Below, one piece after another: positions 1-7,481 of a DNA stretch of 64,000 nucleotides. This DNA comes from Alcanivorax sp. Its GTDB lineage: Bacteria > Pseudomonadota > Gammaproteobacteria > Pseudomonadales > Alcanivoracaceae. Each line of letters starts with the position of its first letter. Position 1 is the stretch's first letter. Both the position numbers and the translations under genes were made by a program. Under the pieces are notes generated by a model. That model made no database searches. It saw only the letters and a program-made list of their open reading frames with translations, and was not told where the DNA came from. The DNA lies in the NCBI GenBank assembly GCA_017794945.1, contig CP051239.1, positions 2,532,692 to 2,596,691 on the forward strand, in the 5' to 3' direction.

Positions 1-76
1 CATGGCCGAGATGGTGCCGGCCTCGCTCTACGCCCGGCTGCAGATTCCGGCCGCCCCGGCCCTGGCTGCGGTCTAA
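1..76 (+). CDS. 3' end of an unidentified gene (partial)
   Basis: The last 24 codons of a plus-strand reading frame enter from the left edge and stop at TAA 74-76, just before a palindromic repeat. The tail is Ala/Pro-rich and GC-rich like the neighbouring coding DNA. It is too short to identify. The neighbouring dinB converges on it, which fits the repeat acting as a two-way transcription end. Confidence 0.5.
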   Translation, partial: MAEMVPASLYARLQIPAAPALAAV

Positions 77-95
77 CCTGTAGGGGGGGGGCGGG

Positions 96-188
96 GTAGG
101 TCGGGTTAGCAAAGCGTAACCCGACATCAACGTCCGGAGGCTCTTCCTCCCCACGTCGGGTTACGGCCTTTGGCCTAACCCGACCTAC
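96..188. repeat. Palindromic repeat pair, GTCGGGTTA family
   Basis: Two stem-loop units, 100-125 and 155-184, each have GTCGGGTTA on one side and TAACCCGAC on the other. Outer arms GTAGGTCGGGTTA and its complement also pair across the whole block. The same units recur at 38251-38327 in a second convergent intergenic gap. This looks like a REP/BIME-type element that may also terminate transcription from both sides. Confidence 0.8.
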
Positions 189-210
189 GGTACTGCGGGG
201 CAACCTTTGC

Positions 211-250
211 CGGGAGCTTTGCTCCCTTTCGCGAGCAGGCTTGCTCCCAC
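211..250. repeat. Short double hairpin (GGGAGC / GAGCAGG)
   Basis: Two adjacent small inverted repeats, GGGAGC-TTT-GCTCCC (212-226) and GAGCA/TGCTC (233-246), end in CTCCCACAA just before the dinB stop codon. The CTCCCACAA edge resembles the outer edge of the longer GGAGCGGGCC repeats in this window, so it may be a diverged relative. Confidence 0.5.
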
Positions 251-253
251 AAA

Positions 254-1360
254 TCATTGCCGTCTTGAGCGCAGAGCGCGCTCGCGCTCTTCGGGGAACA
301 GGTCCGGCTGACGCGGTGATTTGAGGTCGCGCAGCCGCAGGCCGATGCCCAGCAGTCTGGCCGGCGCCGGGTGGCGCTCCCAAAGCTGGGTCAGTAACCG
401 CTCGAACACCTCCCGGTCCAGACGCTCGCCGCTTTGGTCGGCGCTGACGATGCGGAAGTCGTTATAGCGCACCTTCACGGTCAGGCCCTGGACGATGTAG
501 TTGGCGTCCAGCCGGTCCACGCGCCGTTCCAGCCGCTCCAGAAGGTCGTCCAGTTCCTGCAGCCAGTGGCTCAGGGTCTGTTTGTCCTCGTGGTAGGTTT
601 TCTCCACGCTCACCGATTTGCGGCGGCGGCTGGTCTGCACCGGCCGGTCGTCCTCGCCCCGGGCCAGATGGTAGAGCCGCTCCCCGAAGCTGCCGAAATG
701 GTTGGCCAGCTCCAGACGGGGCAGCTTTTGCAAATCGCCACAGGTCTTAATGCCCAGCGCCGTCAGCTTATCCTCGGTGACCCGGCCGACGCCGGAAATC
801 CGCTTCACCGGCAGCGCGGCGACGAAGCCGGCGACCTGGTCCGGGGTGATCACGAACAGCCCGTCGGGTTTGCGCCAGTCACTGGCCACCTTGGCCAGGA
901 ATTTGTTCGGCGCCACCCCGGCGGATACGGTGATGTTGACGGTCTCACGCACCTTGCGGCGGATCGCCTCGGCGATGCGGGTGGCGCTGTTGGCATGCAG
1001 CGGGCTTTCGGTGACGTCCAGAAAGGCCTCGTCCAGGGACAGCGGCTCGATGATATTGGTAAAGGTGCGAAAAATGTCCTGAATTTGTCCGGACACGCGC
1101 CGGTATTTATCGAAGTCAGGCGGTAGAATCACCAGTTCGGGACACAGCCGCAGAGCCTGGGACGAGGCCATGGCGCTGCGCACGCCGAACTCGCGGGCCG
1201 GATAATTGCAAGTGGCGATCACGCCGCGCCGCTGCGGGTCGCCGCCCACCGCCACCGGCCGGCCACGCAGACGCGGGTCGTCGCGCACTTCCACGGCGGC
1301 GTAGAAACAGTCGCAGTCCACATGGATAATTTTGCGGCTCACGGCGGTTCGCGGCTCCAC
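254..1360 (-). CDS. dinB: DNA polymerase IV (Y-family translesion polymerase)
   Basis: Error-prone polymerase that extends DNA across lesions and misaligned ends. The 368-residue protein is close to the usual length of about 350. It has the N-terminal HVDCDCFYAAVE motif, with metal-binding D15 and Y20 at the position of the E. coli steric-gate Phe13, and the catalytic SLDEAFLDVT motif (D110, E111) in the palm. A helix-hairpin-helix stretch (ISGVGRVTEDKL) and the little-finger domain follow. The chosen ATG leaves 8 residues before the conserved RKIIHVD core. It is divergent from the FAD monooxygenase, with 44 bases between starts. I saw no clear LexA box, so SOS control cannot be claimed. Confidence 0.95.
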   Translation of the reverse strand: MEPRTAVSRKIIHVDCDCFYAAVEVRDDPRLRGRPVAVGGDPQRRGVIATCNYPAREFGVRSAMASSQALRLCPELVILPPDFDKYRRVSGQIQDIFRTFTNIIEPLSLDEAFLDVTESPLHANSATRIAEAIRRKVRETVNITVSAGVAPNKFLAKVASDWRKPDGLFVITPDQVAGFVAALPVKRISGVGRVTEDKLTALGIKTCGDLQKLPRLELANHFGSFGERLYHLARGEDDRPVQTSRRRKSVSVEKTYHEDKQTLSHWLQELDDLLERLERRVDRLDANYIVQGLTVKVRYNDFRIVSADQSGERLDREVFERLLTQLWERHPAPARLLGIGLRLRDLKSPRQPDLFPEERERALRSRRQ

Positions 1361-1404
1361 TGGCAGGGCACAGGAGATGAAACACCTATGGTAGCACCAC
1401 GACC

Positions 1405-3096
1405 ATGATCACGGGATCCAACGCCCCCAAAGTATTGATTGTCGGCGCCGGCCCCACCGGTCTGACCCTGGGTATCAACCTGCTGCGCGGTGGCGTCCCG
1501 TGCCGGGTGATCGACAAACTGCCCGGCCGGCTGCCCTGGTCGCGGGCGCTCGGCCTGCACGCCCGCAGTCAGGAGATCTTCGACGCCATGGGCGTGCTGG
1601 ACGCGGTGCGCGACCAGGCGCGCGCGTTCGAGGCGATTCACGTCTACGGCGACAAGGGCCGCGACAAAGGGGCGCTGCTGAGCCTGCCCATGGGCGAGCT
1701 GCCGTCGCCGTTCCCGCGGCTGCTGTGCTGCCCCCAGCCGCGCATCGAGGCGGTGCTGGAAGAGCGTTTCCGCAGCCTTGGCGGCGAACTCTGGTGGGAC
1801 ACCGAGCTGCTCGATTTTCAGCAGGACGGTTCCGGCGTTCAGGCCAGGGTGCTGCAGCGCAATGAAGAGCGTCAGCTTCAGGCGGACCTGATGGTGGGCA
1901 CCGACGGCGCCCACTCGCGGGTGCGCCAGCTATTGGGGTTGCCGTTCGTCGGCAACGACTACCACGAGCGCTTTCTGCTCGCCGATGTGGACTGGTCCCC
2001 GGACCTGGAGAACGACGCCTTCCACGGCTTCCTGCTCGCCGACGGCAACCTGATCGCCATCCCCATGCCCGACGATGGCTGGCGACTGGTGGTCACCGAG
2101 GAGCCCGGCGAAGAGAGCAGCGAGGGCGAGGACGGTGAGCAGGACGACGCTGCCGAGCCGGACATGGCGCTGTTCCACGCGCGTATCCGCGAGGCCCTGG
2201 GCGACCAGGCGCCGCTGCCCGGCGAGCCCCGCTGGTTGAGCCGCTTCACCATTCAGCGCCGCCTGGTCAGCCACTACCGGCGCAACCGCATTCTGCTCGC
2301 CGGCGACGCCTGCCACGTGCAGAGCCCGCTGGGTGCCCAGGGCATGAACACCGGCATCGCCGACGCCTTCAACCTGGCCTGGAAACTGGTGCTGTTCTGC
2401 CGCGGGCACGGCGGCGGCGCGCTGCTGGACAGCTATCAGCGCGAGCGGCGGCCGGTGGCGGAGGACATGCTGCGCGGCGTGGACGCCCTGTCGCGGGCCT
2501 CGTTCGTGCGCGCCAAGGTGCTGCGCGGCGCCCGCGATTCGCTGCTGCGCCTGGCCGGTAACCGCCCGCAACTGGGCCGGCGTCTGGTGCGCCGCGCCAG
2601 CCAACTGGACGTGCATTACCGGCATTCACCGCTGGTCGACGCCGGGCCCGACGCCGATCTCGGCTGGCGCCACCAGGGGCCGCTGCCCGGCGACCGGGTG
2701 CCGGACGCCCGCCTGCGGTCGCAACGCGACGGCTCGCCGCGCCGGGTGCAGGCGCTGCTGCGTCAGCCGGTGCACCATCTGTTGCTGCAACTGGGCGGCG
2801 AGCCGGACCACCGCGCCCGCGTGATTCTGCACGCGCTGCTGTCGCGGCTGCCCGATGAATACCTCAATGAATTGCGCGTCACCGTGATCAGCCGCGACGG
2901 CTTCGAACTGGACCGCTCCGACACCGGCGCCGGCCGCGCCCACCTGTGGCGCGACCACGACGGGGAATTCGAGCAGGCCTTCGGCACCGGCAGCCGGCTA
3001 TGGCTGATGCGCCCCGACGGCCACCTGGCCTACCGCGCCCCGCTCACCGACGCCGACTACCTGTTCGCCTACCTGGAGCGCCTGTTCCACCACTAA
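1405..3096 (+). CDS. FAD-dependent aromatic-ring monooxygenase (group A flavoprotein)
   Basis: Likely hydroxylates an aromatic or polycyclic substrate using NAD(P)H and O2. The 563-residue protein has the Rossmann dinucleotide fingerprint GAGPTG at residues 14-19. It also has the DG-type motif VGTDGAHSRVR near residue 163 and the FAD ribityl-binding GD motif LLAGDACHVQSP near residue 300. A C-terminal thioredoxin-like extension (about 400-563) is typical of the PheA/MhpA/TetX-like hydroxylase family (PF01494). An acidic insert rich in Glu and Asp near residues 233-252 is unusual. There is no catabolic cluster beside it, so the substrate cannot be named. It stands alone and is followed by a palindromic repeat. 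Confidence 0.85.
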   Translation: MITGSNAPKVLIVGAGPTGLTLGINLLRGGVPCRVIDKLPGRLPWSRALGLHARSQEIFDAMGVLDAVRDQARAFEAIHVYGDKGRDKGALLSLPMGELPSPFPRLLCCPQPRIEAVLEERFRSLGGELWWDTELLDFQQDGSGVQARVLQRNEERQLQADLMVGTDGAHSRVRQLLGLPFVGNDYHERFLLADVDWSPDLENDAFHGFLLADGNLIAIPMPDDGWRLVVTEEPGEESSEGEDGEQDDAAEPDMALFHARIREALGDQAPLPGEPRWLSRFTIQRRLVSHYRRNRILLAGDACHVQSPLGAQGMNTGIADAFNLAWKLVLFCRGHGGGALLDSYQRERRPVAEDMLRGVDALSRASFVRAKVLRGARDSLLRLAGNRPQLGRRLVRRASQLDVHYRHSPLVDAGPDADLGWRHQGPLPGDRVPDARLRSQRDGSPRRVQALLRQPVHHLLLQLGGEPDHRARVILHALLSRLPDEYLNELRVTVISRDGFELDRSDTGAGRAHLWRDHDGEFEQAFGTGSRLWLMRPDGHLAYRAPLTDADYLFAYLERLFHH

Positions 3097-3140
3097 AGCG
3101 GCGGCTCTTGGGAGCAGCGAACCAATGTGGGCAGCGGGAC

Positions 3141-3289
3141 CTTGTGGGAGCGGGCCCCGCCCGCGAAAGGGTGGCTTATAGCCACCCGGCAGGATCCCAG
3201 AGACCCTGTTTGTGCTGCCGTTAGAGAAGCCTCTGGAATCCCGCCGGCAAGCAAAGCTTGCCTTTCGCGGGCGGGGCCCGCTCCTACAA
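3141..3289. repeat. Long palindromic repeat, GGAGCGGGCC family
   Basis: Outer arms start TTGTGGGAGCGGGCCC and end GGGCCCGCTCCTACAA. Inner arms CCGGCAGGATCCCAGAG and CTCTGGAATCCCGCCGG also pair imperfectly, so about 150 bases can fold into one long hairpin. It lies between convergent genes and slightly overlaps the stop codon of the protease gene. Related copies or halves are at 33479-33538, 34397-34540, 35397-35442 and 58163-58320. Confidence 0.8.
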
Positions 3290-4975
3290 GTGTCGGCGCA
3301 GGCCGGCGAGCGCGATCAGCGCCAGCAGAGCGCCCAGGGCGCCGCCACCACCGCCGCCGCCACCGCCATCACTGCTGGAAGTGGCTTGTTGCCCGGCGTA
3401 ATTGAAGGTGACACTGGCGCTGTTGTTGTCGGTGGGAAAATCCCCGTTTTCCGCACTGACCGTCGCGCTGAACGTGCTCTCGCGGGGTGTGGACGTACTG
3501 AGCGTAAACCGGGCGGTAACCTCCTGCTCGGGGCCGAGTGATGAGACCAGAATGCAGGGGTCGGACTGGCAGTTGGCGCTGCTGCCGACGATCGATGCGT
3601 CGCTGGGTGGCGCCACGTTCAGCTCAACCTGATTGGCGATCGCGCCAGTCAAATAGGACAGGTTGGTGACCGTGATTTCGATTGTCGCCTGGCCGTTATT
3701 GGCGCTGTCTGCTTCCGCCACCACTCGCCGTGCGGTAACGCTCAGGTCCGCCTGGTCGGAAAAGATCACGGGGATTTCCCGATCATTGTTCTTTATGCGG
3801 TAGTCGTCTTCACCGGAGGAAGAACTGATAGATAAAACGCCTCGGTGTGGCGAGGCGCTTAGAACGCTTTGTCCCACCTCAAAGTTGCCGCTTCTGCTGG
3901 CCTCGGGCGATAGTTCAGCCGCCACCTCGCAGGGATTGGACCCTGAACAACCGCTCCAGTTGGCCGTCACGTCCAGGCCGCTGTCCGTGTAAGAAAAGGA
4001 CGGGTTGCTGACCGTTCGAATCAGGCTGTCGTTAACCAGGCTGGCGGTGATCGTCACCGAGGAGTCCGGCGCCGTGTAGTAGCGGTCACGGCCAGTGGTG
4101 AAATTCAAATCCACCAGCGGCTCGCCCAAAGTAACGCCAGCGTTCTCAATGAAGTCGATTTGTCCGGACACATCGGTATAAACGGTCGGTCGTTGGCTGG
4201 CGCAATCGGGAGTGCCGAAGCTGGTCAGGCCTATCACATAAGGAGCCGGGTCCTCACCCAGGAAGAGCGGGCCGCCACTGTCGCCCTGGCAGGTGTCCTG
4301 GCGCTGCTGGTTGACCGGATTCAATTCAGCGGCGCACAGCATCTGGCCGCTTTCGAGTTGAAAGCTCCAGGCTTGGTCACAAACAGAGAACGGCACGTAG
4401 TCGAGCTGTACCTCTTGCAAGGTATCCGCGAGGTCATTGCTGTTCGGGCTGGTGATGCCCCAGCCGATGGCCGTTAAGGCTTCATCAGCGCGCGATTGAT
4501 CCAGCGCTTCAAGACTCTGACGGCGCGATTCGTCCACCAGACTAGGGAAGGTGTTAAGGCTGACGGGGCTGCTTAAGCGCAACAGGGCAATATCCTGGCC
4601 AACGTCAAACAGTGCGTCCGCATAGGTCTGAACGGCGGGCAGTTCGAATGCACTTACGGAACGGCTTTGCAACGGTCCCGGACCGCTACCGATCCAGACA
4701 GTCAGCACGTCGGGATCAGTTACCCGGCGCTCCTGGTCGTCAAAGAAGCAGTGTGCCGCCGTGACCACCAATTGGTCGGTCAGCGCCATACCGCTGCAGT
4801 AGCCGGCCCCCCGGGTGCTGGGGTCGGTATCGATCTCGATGAGTGCAGCCCACGGCCAATCCCCGGTGGCGTCGTCACCACCAATAATACGCGGCGTGGC
4901 TTCCTGGGCGCCGGCGGCGGCGCCCAGCAATAGAAGCGCGGGCAACGCCGCGCGGGTGATCAACCTGCGAACCAT
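3284..4975 (-). CDS. Secreted trypsin-like serine protease with GlyGly-CTERM tail
   Basis: An exported endopeptidase of the S1 family. The order is a signal peptide (about residues 1-23), then a zymogen cleavage site R29/IIGG. The catalytic triad is H75 (TAAHC), D128 (DIALL) and S233 (CQGDSGGPL). D227, six residues before the serine, predicts cleavage after Arg or Lys. Two immunoglobulin-like segments follow (about 285-510). The C terminus has a nine-glycine run, a hydrophobic stretch and a final LRRHL, the pattern of a GlyGly-CTERM sorting signal processed by rhombosortase. In Vibrio, such proteins leave by type II secretion and are surface-attached; that is known of the class and only inferred here. 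No rhombosortase gene lies in the window. The gene is a single transcription unit. Confidence 0.9.
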   Translation of the reverse strand: MVRRLITRAALPALLLLGAAAGAQEATPRIIGGDDATGDWPWAALIEIDTDPSTRGAGYCSGMALTDQLVVTAAHCFFDDQERRVTDPDVLTVWIGSGPGPLQSRSVSAFELPAVQTYADALFDVGQDIALLRLSSPVSLNTFPSLVDESRRQSLEALDQSRADEALTAIGWGITSPNSNDLADTLQEVQLDYVPFSVCDQAWSFQLESGQMLCAAELNPVNQQRQDTCQGDSGGPLFLGEDPAPYVIGLTSFGTPDCASQRPTVYTDVSGQIDFIENAGVTLGEPLVDLNFTTGRDRYYTAPDSSVTITASLVNDSLIRTVSNPSFSYTDSGLDVTANWSGCSGSNPCEVAAELSPEASRSGNFEVGQSVLSASPHRGVLSISSSSGEDDYRIKNNDREIPVIFSDQADLSVTARRVVAEADSANNGQATIEITVTNLSYLTGAIANQVELNVAPPSDASIVGSSANCQSDPCILVSSLGPEQEVTARFTLSTSTPRESTFSATVSAENGDFPTDNNSASVTFNYAGQQATSSSDGGGGGGGGGALGALLALIALAGLRRHL

Positions 4976-5089
4976 GGCTATTCCTCGGATCCGACCCTTT
5001 TACCCGAGCATACCGCCTCCGCGCGGGCGATGCGTGATCAAACCGTTACCGTTTCGTTAATACAACAAACGGCCGTGCTTTCTTACCGA

Positions 5090-6247
5090 TCAGGTGGGGC
5101 CACTCAGGGTGGAGGGGATGTAGCCCTCGTCGGCAAGAGCCTGAATGACGCCACGGATCAGGTAGTTGTTGGTGAAGCCGACAGTGTACTGCCGGGCGTT
5201 TTCAGCGATAGGACGCAACATGCCGCTGTTGACCAGTCGACGAATCTGATAGGTCCTTTGGCCGGCTTTCAACTTTGGCATGGCGGGTACCAAATCGGAG
5301 GATTTAACGACGCCGTTCTGTACCGCGAGCGACAAGATGTTTCTTTCAAGGGCGGTTATTAGTTGCCGATCTTTGGCGTGGTTCAAGGCAGGGTAAAGGA
5401 TCCGTTCCTTGAGGAAGCCGTAATCGGTTAACTGGTCTACCTTGCGGAGTTCGTCCAGCACACCGGTCAGCACATAGGTACACCACCGTTCCAGGCCCTC
5501 TTGCGTGCCGGTATCCGCAACTCCCAGCATGCGGTAGTAGAGGTCACGGTCGTTACAGAATACGGCTGTTGGATTGAGAATCCGGCCTGCCATGGAGACC
5601 TCGAACCCATATTTTATCAGTAGCGCATAGGTGAGAAGGCGCACTACTCGACCGTTGCCGTTTCTGAATGGGTGGATCCAGCCAAACCGGTGGTGGGCCA
5701 AAGCGACTTTCATCAGGTCGTATTTCGGTGGGTCATCTTTGTTGATAAAACCAACCAACTCTTCCATGTAAGCGGATACCTGCACGGCATCAGGTGGCAG
5801 ATGTTCTGAGGCGGCGATGACTACGCTTCCCTCACGGTAAGCGCCGGGTGTTCTATCACCTTCTTCCGTGAGCTGCTCTACGGTTATGGCGTGGAGTTCG
5901 CGAATCAGTATTTCTGAAATGGGGGTCTTCTCAGCGACCGCCTTATCGATATACGTCATGGCCTCTTCGATATTGGTGACTTCCCGAAGCTGCTCACCGG
6001 GCTGGGCCGCCCCTTGCACCTTGCTGTCCACGTAATCCGCGAGCGTGGTGTGATTCCCTTCAATGCGGGCGGAACCGAGGCTTTCGAGCATGTGAAACAG
6101 TGTCTTCAGTTCGAAGAAGACCGGATAGGGTGTGGTGCCTTCCAGGCGTAGACGCCGCAGATGTTCCAATTCGTTAAGAACATCCACCAGCGGCGAATCA
6201 AACGAGGGATTCAACAGAGACAGATCGAAGTGCTTGAAAGAGGGCAT
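5090..6247 (-). CDS. Fic-domain protein adenylyltransferase (AMPylase)
   Basis: Transfers AMP, or another nucleotide moiety, to target proteins. I start it at the ATG preceded by GAGG; an in-frame TTG 42 bases upstream would add 14 residues with no better signal. The 385-residue protein has the Fic motif HPFRNGNGR (H192 to R200). It carries the class II inhibitory helix SARIEGN (S59, E63) on the N-terminal side, expected to hold the enzyme off until relieved. An N-terminal Fic_N-like segment precedes it. The C-terminal 130 residues look like a winged helix that may bind DNA or mediate dimerisation. No antitoxin gene is adjacent, in line with self-inhibition. The target is unknown. Confidence 0.9.
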   Translation of the reverse strand: MPSFKHFDLSLLNPSFDSPLVDVLNELEHLRRLRLEGTTPYPVFFELKTLFHMLESLGSARIEGNHTTLADYVDSKVQGAAQPGEQLREVTNIEEAMTYIDKAVAEKTPISEILIRELHAITVEQLTEEGDRTPGAYREGSVVIAASEHLPPDAVQVSAYMEELVGFINKDDPPKYDLMKVALAHHRFGWIHPFRNGNGRVVRLLTYALLIKYGFEVSMAGRILNPTAVFCNDRDLYYRMLGVADTGTQEGLERWCTYVLTGVLDELRKVDQLTDYGFLKERILYPALNHAKDRQLITALERNILSLAVQNGVVKSSDLVPAMPKLKAGQRTYQIRRLVNSGMLRPIAENARQYTVGFTNNYLIRGVIQALADEGYIPSTLSGPT

Positions 6248-6302
6248 CCTGACCTCGTTAAGTTCAATCCCGGATTGAGTTAAGTTCAAAAATGAAATAT
6301 AA

Positions 6303-6323
6303 AACCTTTTAAATCAAAAGGTT
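6303..6323. promoter_or_regulatory. Inverted repeat upstream of the fic gene
   Basis: AACCTTTT and AAAAGGTT form perfect 8-base arms around AAATC, about 55 bases upstream of the fic start in an AT-rich stretch. The position fits a promoter-region operator, possibly for the winged-helix part of the Fic protein itself. That role is inference only. Another small stem (6379-6398, AGGTGGC/GCCACCT) lies further out. Confidence 0.4.
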
Positions 6324-6424
6324 ATGAGGTCTATCGGGATTCAATATATCGAATATCCGTCAAGAATATCTTAACTGGAGGTGGCACGATAGCCACCTGA
6401 AGAAAGAAGGTACGGCCGTGCCGC

Positions 6425-7375
6425 TCAGGCGAGCGGCGAGGCGTGGGCGAGCCAGTGGTCCTGGTCGTCGCGGGTGCGGGGCATGGCGGTTTGCAGGTGG
6501 TAGAGCACCTGTTCCAGGGCGGCGTTGGCGCTGTTCAGGGTCATCACGGCGGCGCGCAGGCCGGGCTGGCGTTCGCGCAGGTCGGCGAGCACCCGTTCGG
6601 CGGCGCCGGTGGCGGTGCTGGGCAGCAGCAGCGCCAGGTGATCCTCGTCGTAGCGGGCGATGACGTCGCTGCGGCGCAGCCGCTGGCTGACGGTCTCGGC
6701 CAGGGCGTTGATGTCCGGATGGTGAACCAGCACCAGGGTCAGCGGCGAGGACAGCCGGTCGTGCAGCGGGATCAGCCAGCCGGCGGTGCTGGTCAGCGCG
6801 GTGCGGCTGATAAAACCGGTCTGCGGATCGCGCCAGGCGGTTTCCACCGCTTGCCGGGAGAGCACCTGGTTGCGCCAGATCATCAGCCCGAAATAAAGCA
6901 TGCACACGGTCAGGGCGGCGAGCAGAAACAGGCTGGCGGAGGCGGCGGTCTCGGCGCCGCCGGGGCTGTAACTGATGCGGATCGGCATAACGATGGCCAG
7001 CACCACTTCGGCGGCGGCCAGCATCACCAGAAACCGTTTCAGCCCGTGCAGCAGGCCGTTACTAAGCACCGCCAGGAACAGCAGCGCCATGGTCGGCGGC
7101 GGCTCGCCCCCGTCGAGCAGAATCACGATGCCCAGGATCACCAGGTCCAGGCCCGACGCCAGAATCGTGGCGTGCGGCACCCGCGCTACCAGAAACAGCA
7201 GTTGCAGAGCCAGGTAACTGCCGGCCAGAATCCAGGGCGTGGCCGCCGGCACCGTGAAGAAGAAACCTTCCGAATGGTTGAAGTAGAGCACCGCCAGGAT
7301 GGCGAACAAGGCTCGGGCCAGGTACTGAAGTACGATAACGCCCTGTTCCGTGGACACGCGCGACGAAGTTTCCAT
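6425..7375 (-). CDS. Membrane protein with degenerate GGDEF-like domain
   Basis: 316 residues. Six or so hydrophobic segments fill residues 15-165, followed by a cytoplasmic domain beginning with DPQTGFISRTAL. This is the DxLTGLxNR-type start of diguanylate cyclases. The fold pattern continues through LRRSDVIARYDEDHLALLLP, where a cyclase would read RxGGDEF. The GG(D/E)EF signature is absent (YDEDH, residues 242-246) and the domain is shortened, so cyclic-di-GMP synthesis is unlikely. A sensing or scaffold role, or nucleotide binding, is possible. It is divergent from ppc, with the two starts 107 bases apart. Confidence 0.65.
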   Translation of the reverse strand: METSSRVSTEQGVIVLQYLARALFAILAVLYFNHSEGFFFTVPAATPWILAGSYLALQLLFLVARVPHATILASGLDLVILGIVILLDGGEPPPTMALLFLAVLSNGLLHGLKRFLVMLAAAEVVLAIVMPIRISYSPGGAETAASASLFLLAALTVCMLYFGLMIWRNQVLSRQAVETAWRDPQTGFISRTALTSTAGWLIPLHDRLSSPLTLVLVHHPDINALAETVSQRLRRSDVIARYDEDHLALLLPSTATGAAERVLADLRERQPGLRAAVMTLNSANAALEQVLYHLQTAMPRTRDDQDHWLAHASPLA

Positions 7376-7481
7376 GAGTGGCGATGTTCCTCAAAGCAAT
7401 GCGGGTTATGTTGCGTCACCTCCCCGACGGAATAAAGATACCGTCGGGTGTAAAGTTGTAAAAACGATACCGGGAGTGAAG

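Noticed and set aside
6425..7375. Active diguanylate cyclase
   Set aside because: The GG(D/E)EF signature is absent (YDEDH instead).
7350..7481. Longer ppc start, extending the protein by 44 residues
   Set aside because: The extra part lacks family sequence and runs through the divergent promoter region; ATG 7482 has GGGAG and gives the expected length.
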